Shown one piece after another: positions 27,094 through 37,200 of a stretch of 64,000 nucleotides of DNA. Position 1 is the stretch's first letter, and every line of letters starts with the position of its first letter. The notes beneath the pieces are model-generated. The model was not told where the DNA came from and searched no databases. It saw nothing but the letters and a program-made list of their open reading frames with translations. The stretch spans positions 1 to 64,000 of the forward strand of contig CANMCD010000017.1 in the NCBI GenBank assembly GCA_947496185.1, read 5' to 3'. The stretch is from an uncultured Tenacibaculum sp. GTDB lineage: Bacteria; Bacteroidota; Bacteroidia; Flavobacteriales; Flavobacteriaceae. The translations under genes were made by a program, and so were the position numbers.

Positions 27094-28121
27094 GTATTTC
27101 AAAAAAATATATCCGCTTCTTTATTATACTAAGTATACTACTTGTCTTATTTTTTTTAATAAACCTAAGTTTAGGATCTGTAAGTATACCTATTGACGAA
27201 ATCGTAAGTATCCTTACTACACAAACATCGTCCAAAAGTAGCTGGAATACCATTATTATAAATTACCGCCTTCCAAAAGCAATCACTGCACTCTTAGTGG
27301 GAGCTGGATTATCGATCAGCGGCTTGTTGATGCAAACTTTATTCAGAAATCCTCTGGCAGGACCTTTTGTTTTAGGTATATCCTCAGGAGCTAGCTTGGG
27401 AGTTGCTTTATTAATTCTTGGATCCGGTATTTTTGGAGGGATATTTTTCGAGTTAATGCATAAAAGTTGGTCATTAGCATTCGCTGCTAGCTTAGGGGCG
27501 TTTTTAGTATTGTTGGTAATTATCATTACTGCTAATAAAGTAAAAAACACGATGTCTGTACTCATTATCGGACTTATGTTTAGCGCATTAACTTCAGCCA
27601 TTATTAATATACTCACCTACTTTAGTGAAGCAACACAAATTCAACAATACCAATTTTGGGGATTTGGAAGTTTGGGGAACTTATCTTGGCAGGAAGTATC
27701 TTTACTTTCCCTTGTTTGTTTTATTTGTTTTTTGATAACTTTTACAGTGATCAAACCTCTAAATAGTTTTTTATTAGGTGAACAATATGCTAAAAGTATG
27801 GGTATAAATATTCAAAAAAGCCGAACTACCATACTTTTAATTACGAGTATCTTAACTGGTATTATCACTGCTTTTTCTGGCCCCATTGCTTTTATTGGAT
27901 TAGCCATACCGCATTTAGCCAAAATTACTTTTACCACTTCAAATCACAAAATACTACTTCCTGCCTGTGCTTTCATAGGAGCTATAGTTTTACTAATTTG
28001 TGATACGCTTTCTAGGCTTCCTTTTTATTCTTTTGTTATCCCTATTAACGCCATTACTTCCTTATTCGGTGCCCCTTTAGTTATTTGGTTGCTAATAAGA
28101 AAAAAGAAAATTTATGTATAA
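27090..28121 (+). CDS. FecCD-family ABC transporter permease (iron/cobalamin type)
   Basis: A 343-aa permease with about nine or ten membrane segments, of the BtuC/FecCD/FhuB family that passes iron chelates, haem or cobalamin through the inner membrane. Typical blocks are NYRLPKAITALLVGAGLSIS, GLLMQTLFRNPLAGPFVLGI, and GPIAFIGLAIPHLAK, the loop that meets the ATPase. The start is TTG overlapping the rdgB stop. It forms an operon with the ATPase gene. No substrate-binding protein or TonB receptor lies nearby, so the substrate cannot be stated. Confidence 0.92.
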   Translation: MSISKKYIRFFIILSILLVLFFLINLSLGSVSIPIDEIVSILTTQTSSKSSWNTIIINYRLPKAITALLVGAGLSISGLLMQTLFRNPLAGPFVLGISSGASLGVALLILGSGIFGGIFFELMHKSWSLAFAASLGAFLVLLVIIITANKVKNTMSVLIIGLMFSALTSAIINILTYFSEATQIQQYQFWGFGSLGNLSWQEVSLLSLVCFICFLITFTVIKPLNSFLLGEQYAKSMGINIQKSRTTILLITSILTGIITAFSGPIAFIGLAIPHLAKITFTTSNHKILLPACAFIGAIVLLICDTLSRLPFYSFVIPINAITSLFGAPLVIWLLIRKKKIYV

Positions 28122-28159
28122 TATAATCATACACCTGTCTTTATAATTACCTTAGACAT

Positions 28160-28945
28160 ATGAAACCAATAGTTTTAGAAACAAACAACCTTACAATAGG
28201 CTATCAAAACAACCGAAAAAAGCATGTTATTGCTTCCAATATAGATCTGAAGATACCTAAAGGACAATTTGTTGCATTATTGGGAAAAAATGGTATTGGT
28301 AAATCTACTTTATTAAGAACTATAACTAATCTTCAGCCTTCACTATCAGGAGAAGTTAAAATCAACGGTAAAAACAGTAATTTATATACTCAAAAAGAAC
28401 TGGCTACCACACTTAGCCTTGTATTAACAGATCGTTTGTCGTTAAGCCAGCTAACTGTTTTTGAGTTAATTGCTCTTGGAAGACAGCCTTATACCAATTG
28501 GATTGATAAACTCGATAACCACCATCTAAAAAAAATCAATTGGGCAATGGAACAAACTGAAGTGATCCGACTAAAAAATAAACGGTATTACGAACTAAGT
28601 GATGGACAATTACAACGTGTATTAATTGCAAGGGCGTTGGCACAAGATACCGAAATAATAATATTGGATGAACCTACGGCTCATTTAGACATGCACCATA
28701 GTATAAAAGTATTTTCTCTCTTAAAAAAATTAGTAGAAACGACACAAAAAACCGTGATTGTGTCTACCCACGAAATAAACTTAGCAATTCAAACTGCCCA
28801 TAATTTTGTATTACTCTCTGAAAAAAAAGTTACTACTGGAGACCTTGATAAACTTATAAACAACAACGCTTTCGATAGCTTATTTTCATCTGAGTTTATT
28901 TTTTTTAACAAAAAATTACAGCAATTTGTTCTTAGAAAATTTTAA
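28160..28945 (+). CDS. ABC transporter ATP-binding protein (iron/cobalamin uptake)
   Basis: A 261-aa ATPase partner of the preceding permease (38 bases apart). Walker A is GKNGIGKST (about 43-51); the signature is LSDGQLQRVLIARAL, with D in place of the usual first G; Walker B is IIILDEPTAHLD; the switch His is in VSTHE. It resembles FecE/FhuC/BtuD. It should energise import of an iron complex or cobalamin. Standard length, cytoplasmic. Confidence 0.93.
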   Translation: MKPIVLETNNLTIGYQNNRKKHVIASNIDLKIPKGQFVALLGKNGIGKSTLLRTITNLQPSLSGEVKINGKNSNLYTQKELATTLSLVLTDRLSLSQLTVFELIALGRQPYTNWIDKLDNHHLKKINWAMEQTEVIRLKNKRYYELSDGQLQRVLIARALAQDTEIIILDEPTAHLDMHHSIKVFSLLKKLVETTQKTVIVSTHEINLAIQTAHNFVLLSEKKVTTGDLDKLINNNAFDSLFSSEFIFFNKKLQQFVLRKF

Positions 28946-29008
28946 CTTAGTTGTTTAGTTTATTTACTATTATATATTCAAACGACAAACGTAAACACTA
29001 CATTATTA

Positions 29009-30043
29009 ATGAAGACTTCATTTTATGCGTTAGCATTTTCTGCCGCCTTAGTGGGATGCAGTACAAGCAACAAAACCAACAAAACAACACCTTCAAATTT
29101 AAAAGTTATTGATGCCGTGAGCAAGTATGCAAACTCGATCACTGCCAAAGACTTAAGCAAGCATTTATACATATATGCTTCCGATGAGTTTGAGGGAAGA
29201 AACACTGGAGAGCTCGGACAAAAAAAAGCCGTAGCATATCTTAAAGATTTTTATGTAAACAACAACATAGCTTCTCCCTTAGGAAAAGATGATTACTATC
29301 AAGAAATTCCTTCCGCTTATTTAAGTAACAACAAAAAGGGAATAATACTTAAAGATTCAGAAAACGTTATCGCCTATATAAAAGGTTCTGAAAAACCAGA
29401 AGAAGTAATCGTAATATCAGCCCATCTTGATCATATTGGTGTTGAAGATGGTGAAATTCATAACGGTGCGGACGACGACGGATCTGGTACTGTGGCTATT
29501 TTAGAAATTGCTGAAGCTTTTAAAAAAGCTGCAGCTGAAGGAAAAAAGCCTAAACGCTCTGTTGTATTTCTTCATGTAACAGGAGAAGAAAAAGGCTTAT
29601 TAGGATCTAAATATTACACGCAAAACCCTATTTTTCCTCTAGATAAAACGGTAGCGAATTTAAACATAGATATGATAGGTCGAATTGATGACTTACACAA
29701 AAAAGACCCAAACTATCTATACTTAATTGGTGCTGACAAAATAAGTAAAGAGTTACATACTATTTCAGAAGCTACTAACAAAAAGTATACTAATATCAAC
29801 CTTGATTACCGATATAACGACGATAACGATCCTAATCGTTTCTATTATCGATCTGACCATTATAATTTTGCACAACACAACATACCTGTTATTTTTTATT
29901 TTAATGGAACACATGAAGATTACCACAGACCTTCTGATACACCCGATAAAATTGATTATAACCTGTTAGAAAAAAGAACAAAACTAATTTTCTATACTGC
30001 ATGGGAACTTGCTAACCGTAAAAACCGATTAATTATCGACTAA
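29009..30043 (+). CDS. M28-family zinc peptidase lipoprotein
   Basis: A 344-aa exported aminopeptidase. The lipoprotein signal ends ALVGC (Cys17). The M28 domain has the two-zinc ligand set: SAHLDHIG (His), GADDDGSG (bridging Asp), TGEEKGLLGS (catalytic Glu pair), NIDMIGR (Asp) and EDYHRPSDTPDKI (His near the C-terminus). These enzymes remove N-terminal residues from peptides; substrate specificity is unknown. It seems monocistronic and is followed by a terminator. Confidence 0.9.
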   Translation: MKTSFYALAFSAALVGCSTSNKTNKTTPSNLKVIDAVSKYANSITAKDLSKHLYIYASDEFEGRNTGELGQKKAVAYLKDFYVNNNIASPLGKDDYYQEIPSAYLSNNKKGIILKDSENVIAYIKGSEKPEEVIVISAHLDHIGVEDGEIHNGADDDGSGTVAILEIAEAFKKAAAEGKKPKRSVVFLHVTGEEKGLLGSKYYTQNPIFPLDKTVANLNIDMIGRIDDLHKKDPNYLYLIGADKISKELHTISEATNKKYTNINLDYRYNDDNDPNRFYYRSDHYNFAQHNIPVIFYFNGTHEDYHRPSDTPDKIDYNLLEKRTKLIFYTAWELANRKNRLIID

Positions 30044-30075
30044 ACGTAATATCTATTCCATTTATAGCATAAAAG

Positions 30076-30099
30076 AATCACCTCATCGGTGGTTTTTTT
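30076..30099 (+). terminator. Terminator after the M28 peptidase gene
   Basis: A 7-bp stem AATCACC/GGTGGTT (one G-U pair) with a 5-base loop and a T7 tail, about 33 bases after the stop. Confidence 0.7.
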
Positions 30100-30219
30100 A
30101 TTTCTACCATCTTTATTGTATCTTTAGGTTTTAGCACTTTATGTCATTAAATGACATGAATTAACACCTTTTGTAATTAGAAGTTACAATTAGTACAAAT
30201 CCCCTCAAAATCCTTTATT

Positions 30220-30846
30220 ATGAAGAATGTTATTATGCTGTTGTGTGTCATTTTGGGTTCATGTTTTACTATTTTATCTCAACAAAAACAACAAAAAGCA
30301 ACAAAGAAGACCATTGATATTTTATTTGTAGGTAACAGCCTTACCTATTATAATAACCTACCCAAAATAGTGAAAAGAATGGCTAATCGGTCTAATGAGG
30401 AAAAGGTTACTACTGAAATGCTTGCTTTTCCTAATTTTTCCATCTCAGATCATTGGAATGGTGGAAAAATACAAAAACTTATCAATAGCAAAAAGTTTGA
30501 ATATATTGTTATTCAACAAGGGCCATCTTCTTCAAAAGAGGGTAAAAGAATGCTACTTGAAACAGGAGAAAAAATCAGTAATTTATGTAAAAAAAATAAT
30601 GCGAAATTATGTTTTTTCATGGTTTGGCCTTCTAAACAAAAACAAAAATTATTTGATAACGTTATTATAAACTATACGGAAGCTGCGACCAAAAATAACG
30701 CAATACTCCTTCCTGTTGGAAAAGTATGGAAAAAAGATTTTGAGCTAACAAACGACTTTAGCTATTATGATAAAGACGGGGTTCACCCTTCGTTAAAAGG
30801 TTCTAGAAAAGCGGCTAAAATAATCGTTAAAAACCTTTTTAATTAG
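30220..30846 (+). CDS. SGNH/GDSL-type hydrolase, exported
   Basis: 208 aa with a signal peptide (hydrophobic 4-19; Cys15 in LGSC could make it a lipoprotein). The SGNH fold is shown by block I ILFVGNSLTYYNN (nucleophile S40), the oxyanion region VIQQGPSS, and block V DGVH (D186, H189). Family members are esterases or carbohydrate deacetylases; the actual substrate is unknown. It stands alone between the M28 gene and the repeat-rich region. Confidence 0.82.
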   Translation: MKNVIMLLCVILGSCFTILSQQKQQKATKKTIDILFVGNSLTYYNNLPKIVKRMANRSNEEKVTTEMLAFPNFSISDHWNGGKIQKLINSKKFEYIVIQQGPSSSKEGKRMLLETGEKISNLCKKNNAKLCFFMVWPSKQKQKLFDNVIINYTEAATKNNAILLPVGKVWKKDFELTNDFSYYDKDGVHPSLKGSRKAAKIIVKNLFN

Positions 30847-30963
30847 TACTCTATAGGGGCAACCCTAGCGCAATATAAACGATCATTATAGAGGTGTTAT
30901 GAATATTCTTAAAGACATGTCTTTTCTAAGAGCTTCATTTTACTATACTATCCGCCTTATAAC

Positions 30964-31121
30964 ACTATTTCTATCTCTAAATTACTCAATTAAAATACGC
31001 CTTTTTGTGTTATATTTCAAAATAAAAATAACTCTTAACTAAGGCTATGACTGATTTTTCTTTTTTATCTAACACAGAAAATCATCATTTTTCTAATGTG
31101 TAATTTAGAGATAGAAATAGT
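30964..31121. repeat. Pair of perfect 21-bp inverted repeats around 116 bases
   Basis: The 21 bases at 30964-30984 reappear inverted and without mismatch at 31101-31121. The 116 bases between them hold no ORF. The distance is too long for a simple terminator. Possible readings are an invertible segment, a MITE-like element or a large RNA hairpin. Flanking genes are the SGNH hydrolase (plus) and the giant surface protein (minus). Confidence 0.6.
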
Positions 31122-31135
31122 ATAACAAAGAAAAC

Positions 31136-31234
31136 ATAAAAGTAGTGGATCCGGTATAAGAATCATTCTTTAATACTCAAATTTATAATAATAAGTTCGA
31201 GCGAGATGATCCTTATACCGAATCCACTTTTATA
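31136..31234. repeat. Second imperfect inverted repeat in the same gap
   Basis: About 28 bases at 31136-31167 and 31205-31234 are inverted copies, with a three-base bulge and a few mismatches (shared core CGGTATAAG), separated by about 37 bases. It could form a long stem, act as a terminator between the convergent genes, or be a small repeat element. Confidence 0.5.
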
Positions 31235-31295
31235 TAGGAAATCGATAAATCTTAATACCATTGTCAATAATTAACGAATGATACCCCTCATTATC

Positions 31296-34200
31296 TTATT
31301 TTCGAATCAAGGCAAAATTACCTAACTTCTTCAGGGTTTTACCTTTGTTATCTACTAGTTTTATAGTGTACCAATAGTCATTTGAAGGAAGTTTTTTTCC
31401 ATCAGATACTCCTGACCAACCTTCTTCACCTAACTTTGTTTCTCCAACCTGTTTACCGAATCTATCGAAAATTAAAATTTCCGAATATGGGAAGTTGGCC
31501 TCAGACACTCCTTTTAAATTCCATGTATCATTAACTCCATCATCGTTAGGAGTAAAGAAACTTGGTATTTGAATAACGTGTATGTCGATTATATGTTCAC
31601 CACAGCCCTTTACACTTCGTATAACGAGTTTATATATTCCTCCTGCTACATTTTCAAACATAGGCTCTGTTTGATAAGCAATTAACGTTCCTTCATTATC
31701 AAATAAACCAAATTCAAACACTCCTCTCAAGCCTTCTCCTAAGGTGATATTAATAGTACTTGTCTCATGTACATTTTGAATATTATTTTCGATAATTACC
31801 TCATCTGAAGTAATATTGTGTGGTAATTTATTTACTACTAAATCAAATGTAATACTTGTATTTGGACACATAGCTGCCTCCACATGATCTACGCGTACAT
31901 AAACAGTTTGCCTATCTTTTACCTCATTGGTATACGGTATATTTTTATCTATTAAGAACGTATCATCACCGTTCTCTGCTGCTTCTTGTGTCGTATAATA
32001 ACTTACTTCGTACATATTTTCAGTTAATCCTTGCAAAATTTGGCTATCCATACTTTGCAATAAGAATTCTGACACAAAACCATTCGTATCGTCTCCATCA
32101 TTTAAATTATCACACAACTCATAATCTGATGGTTGTTGCGCTATTAAATTTTCTTTGACTGCCAATACAAAAGACCCATCAACGCTACAGGTAATATTAT
32201 CTATGTGTGCAACTGCGAAATAAATATTTTCTTCAAGACTTGATGTCTGATAGTTTTCAGGGTTTTGAATTAATTGTGAATGATCACTATCACTAAAATA
32301 ATTAAATATATAATCATCTGAATCTTGGTTTCCTAAAATTACTTGTTCATGAACGGTTAAATCAACTTGTATATACCCGTCTTGATTAACATCACAAATC
32401 AAAATAGGTTCTGGCTGTGAGTCAACTTCAGGTGATGCCAACATATTTATAGTAACTGGCAACCTGTTTACACTTTCACACCCTGATACATTTTGACTTG
32501 CATAGTACGTATCACCATCAACCAAACTAGTTGATACTGGCAAAGCACTTCCTCCAATTGCAACATCATACCACTGAACATTACTACCTGTTACCATCAA
32601 ATCTGCTATAGTAGGTGCATCTTGTGTACAAAATGTTTGTACAGGAGATCCTGTAGGTGGCGTCGTCAAACCTACTAATGTAGTTATTGCCAATCTTTCT
32701 GAACTCTCACAACCTCCAACAGTTTGACTTGCATAATAGGTTGTCTCATTTACCAAATTGGTAGTTATATCCAAGCTACTTCCACCAACAGATGCTGTAT
32801 ACCATTGGATATTGTTTCCTGCTACCACTAAATCCGCAATAGTCGGTGAATCTACAAAACAGAATGTTTGTGTTGCAGATCCTGTGGGAGCTGGAGGCAA
32901 CCCAACAGAAACATTTACTGCCAATCTTTCTGAGCTCTCACAATCACCGATTGTTTGACTCGCATAATACGTTGCATTATCTATTAAATTAGTGTCTGTT
33001 GTTAGTATATTTCCTCCAGATGGTGTTGTATACCATTGAATATTATTCCCTGTAATTTGTATATCTGCAATTGTAGGACTATCTACCCCACAAAAAGCTT
33101 GTGTTGTTTGACCTGTGGGAGCTAATGGTATATTTACAGATACCGTTATTGCTAATCGGTCTGTACTTTCACAACCTCCAATAGTTTGACTTGCATAATA
33201 CGTTGTTCCGTCTACCAAAATAGTCGAAACTGGAATCATACTACCCCCTGTAACTGTATCATACCACTGAATATTATTTCCTATGGCTTCTAAAGACGCA
33301 ACTGTAGGTTCGTTTATTGAACAAAACTCTTGATTGGCTGGCCCTATTGGTGCTACGGATAAACCAATAGTTACTGTCACTGCTAACCTTTCTTCACTTG
33401 CACAACTTCCTATCGTTTGACTTGCATAATAAGTCGTTCCATCTAACAAACTAGTTGAAGTTGGCAATATACTACCTCCTGTAGCTGCATCATGCCATTG
33501 AATATTCGTACCTGACACGATTATATCTCCTATTGTTGGTGTATTTATTGAACAAAAAGCTTGTACTGGTTCTCCTATTGGTGCTGGTGCTGCCCCTATT
33601 GATACCGTTACCGCCAATTGGTCCGCACTTTCACACCCCTCTATTGTTTGTGTTGCAAAATAGGTTGCTCCATTAATTAAAGGAGTTGTCGGGTCTAATT
33701 CTGGTCCGCGAGTAACTGCTGAATACCATTTGATATCTTCTCCTTCAACAACCAAATCTGCAATAGTAGGTGAATCTCCACCGCAAAATGCTTGCGATGT
33801 TTCCCCAGTGGGTGCTGCGGAGGTATTTATTGATATTGTTACTGCCAATCGATCGGTACTTTCACAACCATCTACCGTTTGACTTGCATAATAGGTTGTT
33901 CCATCAACCAAATTAGTTAATGCAGGTAAAACAGTTCCCCCTGTTGCTACATCGTACCACTGAATATTATCACCTACAGCCTCTAAAGCTTCAATGGTAG
34001 GCTCGCTTATTGAACAAAATTCTTGATTGGCTGGTCCTGTTGGTGCTACTGGTAAGCCAATAGTCACTGTCACTGCTAATCTTTCTTCACTTGCACAGCT
34101 TCCTATCGTCTGACTTGCATAATAAGTCGTTCCATCAACCAAACTAGTCGAAGTTGGTAATATGCTTCCTCCTGTAGCTGCGTCGTGCCATTCTATATTC

Positions 34201-37200
34201 GTACCTGACACGATTATATCTCCTATTGTTGGTGTATTTATTGAACAAAAAGCTTGTACCGGTTCTCCTGTTGGTGCTGGTGCTGCCCCAATTGATACCG
34301 TTACTGCCAACTGATCTTCACTTTCACAACTATCTATTGTTTGTGTTGCAAAATAGGTTGTTCCATCAACTAAAGGAGTCGTCGGATCTAATGCTGGCCC
34401 ACGAGTAATCGCTGCATACCATGTAATATTTTCTCCCTCAACAACCAAATCTGCAATAGTAGGTGAATCTCCCCCGCAAAATGCCTGCTGCATTTCTCCT
34501 GTCGGAGCAGCTGGTAAGTTTAAAGATACTGTAACCTCTAATCGATCTGGACTTTGACAACCATCTACCGTTTGACTTGCATAATACGTCGCTCCATCTT
34601 CCAATAAAGCACTGTTTTCTATAATATTGCCTTCTGTTGCAGCATCATGCCATTGTACTTCAGTACCTGAAACTTCTATATCTGCAATGGTTGGTGAATC
34701 TAAGGTACAAAATGTTTGTGTTGTTTCTCCTGAAGGTGGTAATGGTGAATTCACTGACACTGTAACTGCCAATCTAAGAATTCCTTCACAACCTTCAACA
34801 GATAAACTTGCATAATAGGTAGCCCCATCAACCAAGGGTGTCGTTGGATCAAGAGGAGTTCCTCCTAATACGGTATCATACCATTTAATTTCGTATTCTA
34901 TTTCTGGAATTTCAACTCCTGGTGGTAAATCTATCTCAGGAATTTCTATCTCAGGTTCATCAACTACTAGATCCGCAACCGTCGGCATATCTATACCACA
35001 GAATTCTTGTGGTGTTGGGCCTGTTGGTGCGGGAGGTATTCCCACAATAACGGTTACTGCTAAACGATCTACACTTTCACAGCCTGCAATCGTTTGACTC
35101 GCATAATACGTTGTTTCATTTACTAAAGCTGTAGTCATTGGTAAACTGGTTCCTCCTGTTTCTGTAGGATACCATTTAATACCACTCCCCACCACTTCTA
35201 TATCTGCTAATGTTGGACTGTCCAACAAACAAAAAGCTTGAATTTCTAAACCTAAAGGAGCTATTGGTGAGGTCACAATAACTGTTACTGCCAATCGATC
35301 GGTACTTTCACAGCCTCCAACGGTCTGGCTTGCATGATAAGTTTCTCCATCCACCAACTCCGTTGCTGGATCTAAAGGAGTACCTCCTACTGCATCGTTA
35401 TACCACTGTATACCAGATCCAATAGCTAACAACTCTGCTACTGTTGGTGTATTAAATTCACAAAATGGTTGTGAACCTAAACCAAAAGGAGCTGAAGATG
35501 AATTGACTGATACTGTTACTGCCAATCGATCGGTACTTTCACAACTACCTTCAGTCTGACTTGCATAATAGGTTGTCCCATTTACCAAACTAGTTGTAGG
35601 AGCTACTATATTTCCTCCTACGGCAGATGAATACCATTGAACATTATTTCCTGTAACTTCTATATCAGCAACTGTTGGGTTATCAATAGCACAGAAAAAC
35701 TGTGTTACATCTCCAGTAGGTGCTATTATCCCGTCAAAAGATACAGTAACTGCTAATCGATCACTCTCACAACTACCAATTGTTTGCGATGCATAATAAG
35801 TAGAACCATCAATCAAATTAGTTGATGGATCTAAAACTGTCCCCCCAACATCTGTTGGATACCATTGAATATCGGTTCCTGTAATGTCTATATCTGCAAT
35901 TGTCGGAGTATCTGTAGAACAAAAAGATTGCGTGCTTGCCCCAGTTGGTAGGGGAGCTCCATCAAAGGAAACCGTAACCGCTAATCGGTCACTTTCACAG
36001 CTACCCTCTGTTTGACTTGCATAATAGGTTTCCCCATCCGCTAAATTGGTGGTTGTAGGTAAACTACTACCACCGATAGCGGTCGGATACCATTGAACGT
36101 TACTTCCTGTAACTTCTATATCAGCAATTGTTGGCACATTAATAGCGCAAAAGGTTTGGGTTGTTGATCCAGTTGGTGCTAATGGAGAATATACAGAAAC
36201 AGTAACTGCCAATCGATCTATACTTTCACAGCCAGATTCAATTTGACTTGCATAATACGTTGTTCCGTTAGTTAAACTTGTTGTTGTGGTTAAACTAGTT
36301 CCACCCGTTTCTGTTGGATACCATTGTACATTTGTTCCTGAAACAACAATATCGGCAATAGTTGGTGAATCTTCTTGACAAAATTCTTGATTTGCTTCGC
36401 CTGTAGGTGTTGACGGTGAAGTTACAGTTACAGCAACTGCCAATCGATCTGTTCCTTCACAACCACCAATACTCTGACTTGCATAATACGTGGTTCCGTC
36501 TGTTAAACTGGTTGTTATCGGCAAGGCTGTTCCTCCTGCTAAAGTTAAATACCATTGCACATCATTTCCATCTACAACTAAATTTGCAATAGTAGCTTCA
36601 TCACTTGAACAAAAAGTTTGCGAAGCATCTCCCGTAGGTGCTGGTGGTATTCCTACCAATACTGTTACTGCTAAACGCTCAGTACTTTCACACCCCCCAA
36701 TTGTTTGACTTGCATAATATATTGTTCCATCAATTAAACTTGTTGTAGTATCTAAACTTGTTCCTCCTACGGGTGTCAAATACCATAATATATTACTTCC
36801 TGTAGCGGCTAAATCTGCTACTGTTGGTGAATTTGACGCACAAAATGGCTGAAAAGTTGGTCCTGTTGGTGGTGTGGATGATGATAAAGATACACTAACT
36901 GCTAATCGATCTGAACTTCCACAATTCAAAGATACCTGACTTGCATAATACGTGGCACCATCCGTTAAGGTTAGCGTTAACGGTAAATTTGTTCCTCCAG
37001 TTGCAGCATCATACCATTCAATACCATTACCTACTACTACTAAGTCAGCTAATGTTGGTGATTCTGTCGAACAAAACCCTTGATTTGTCTCTCCAGTTGG
37101 CGGTTGAGATGAATGTACTGTTACACTTACCGCTAACCTATCTGTACTCTCACAAGACCCTATGGTTTGTGCTGCATAATAGGTGGTTCCATCGGTTAAA

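Noticed and set aside
30395-30670. 91-codon ORF overlapping the SGNH hydrolase gene in another frame
   Set aside because: The hydrolase frame has clear SGNH blocks over the same bases; the second frame has none.
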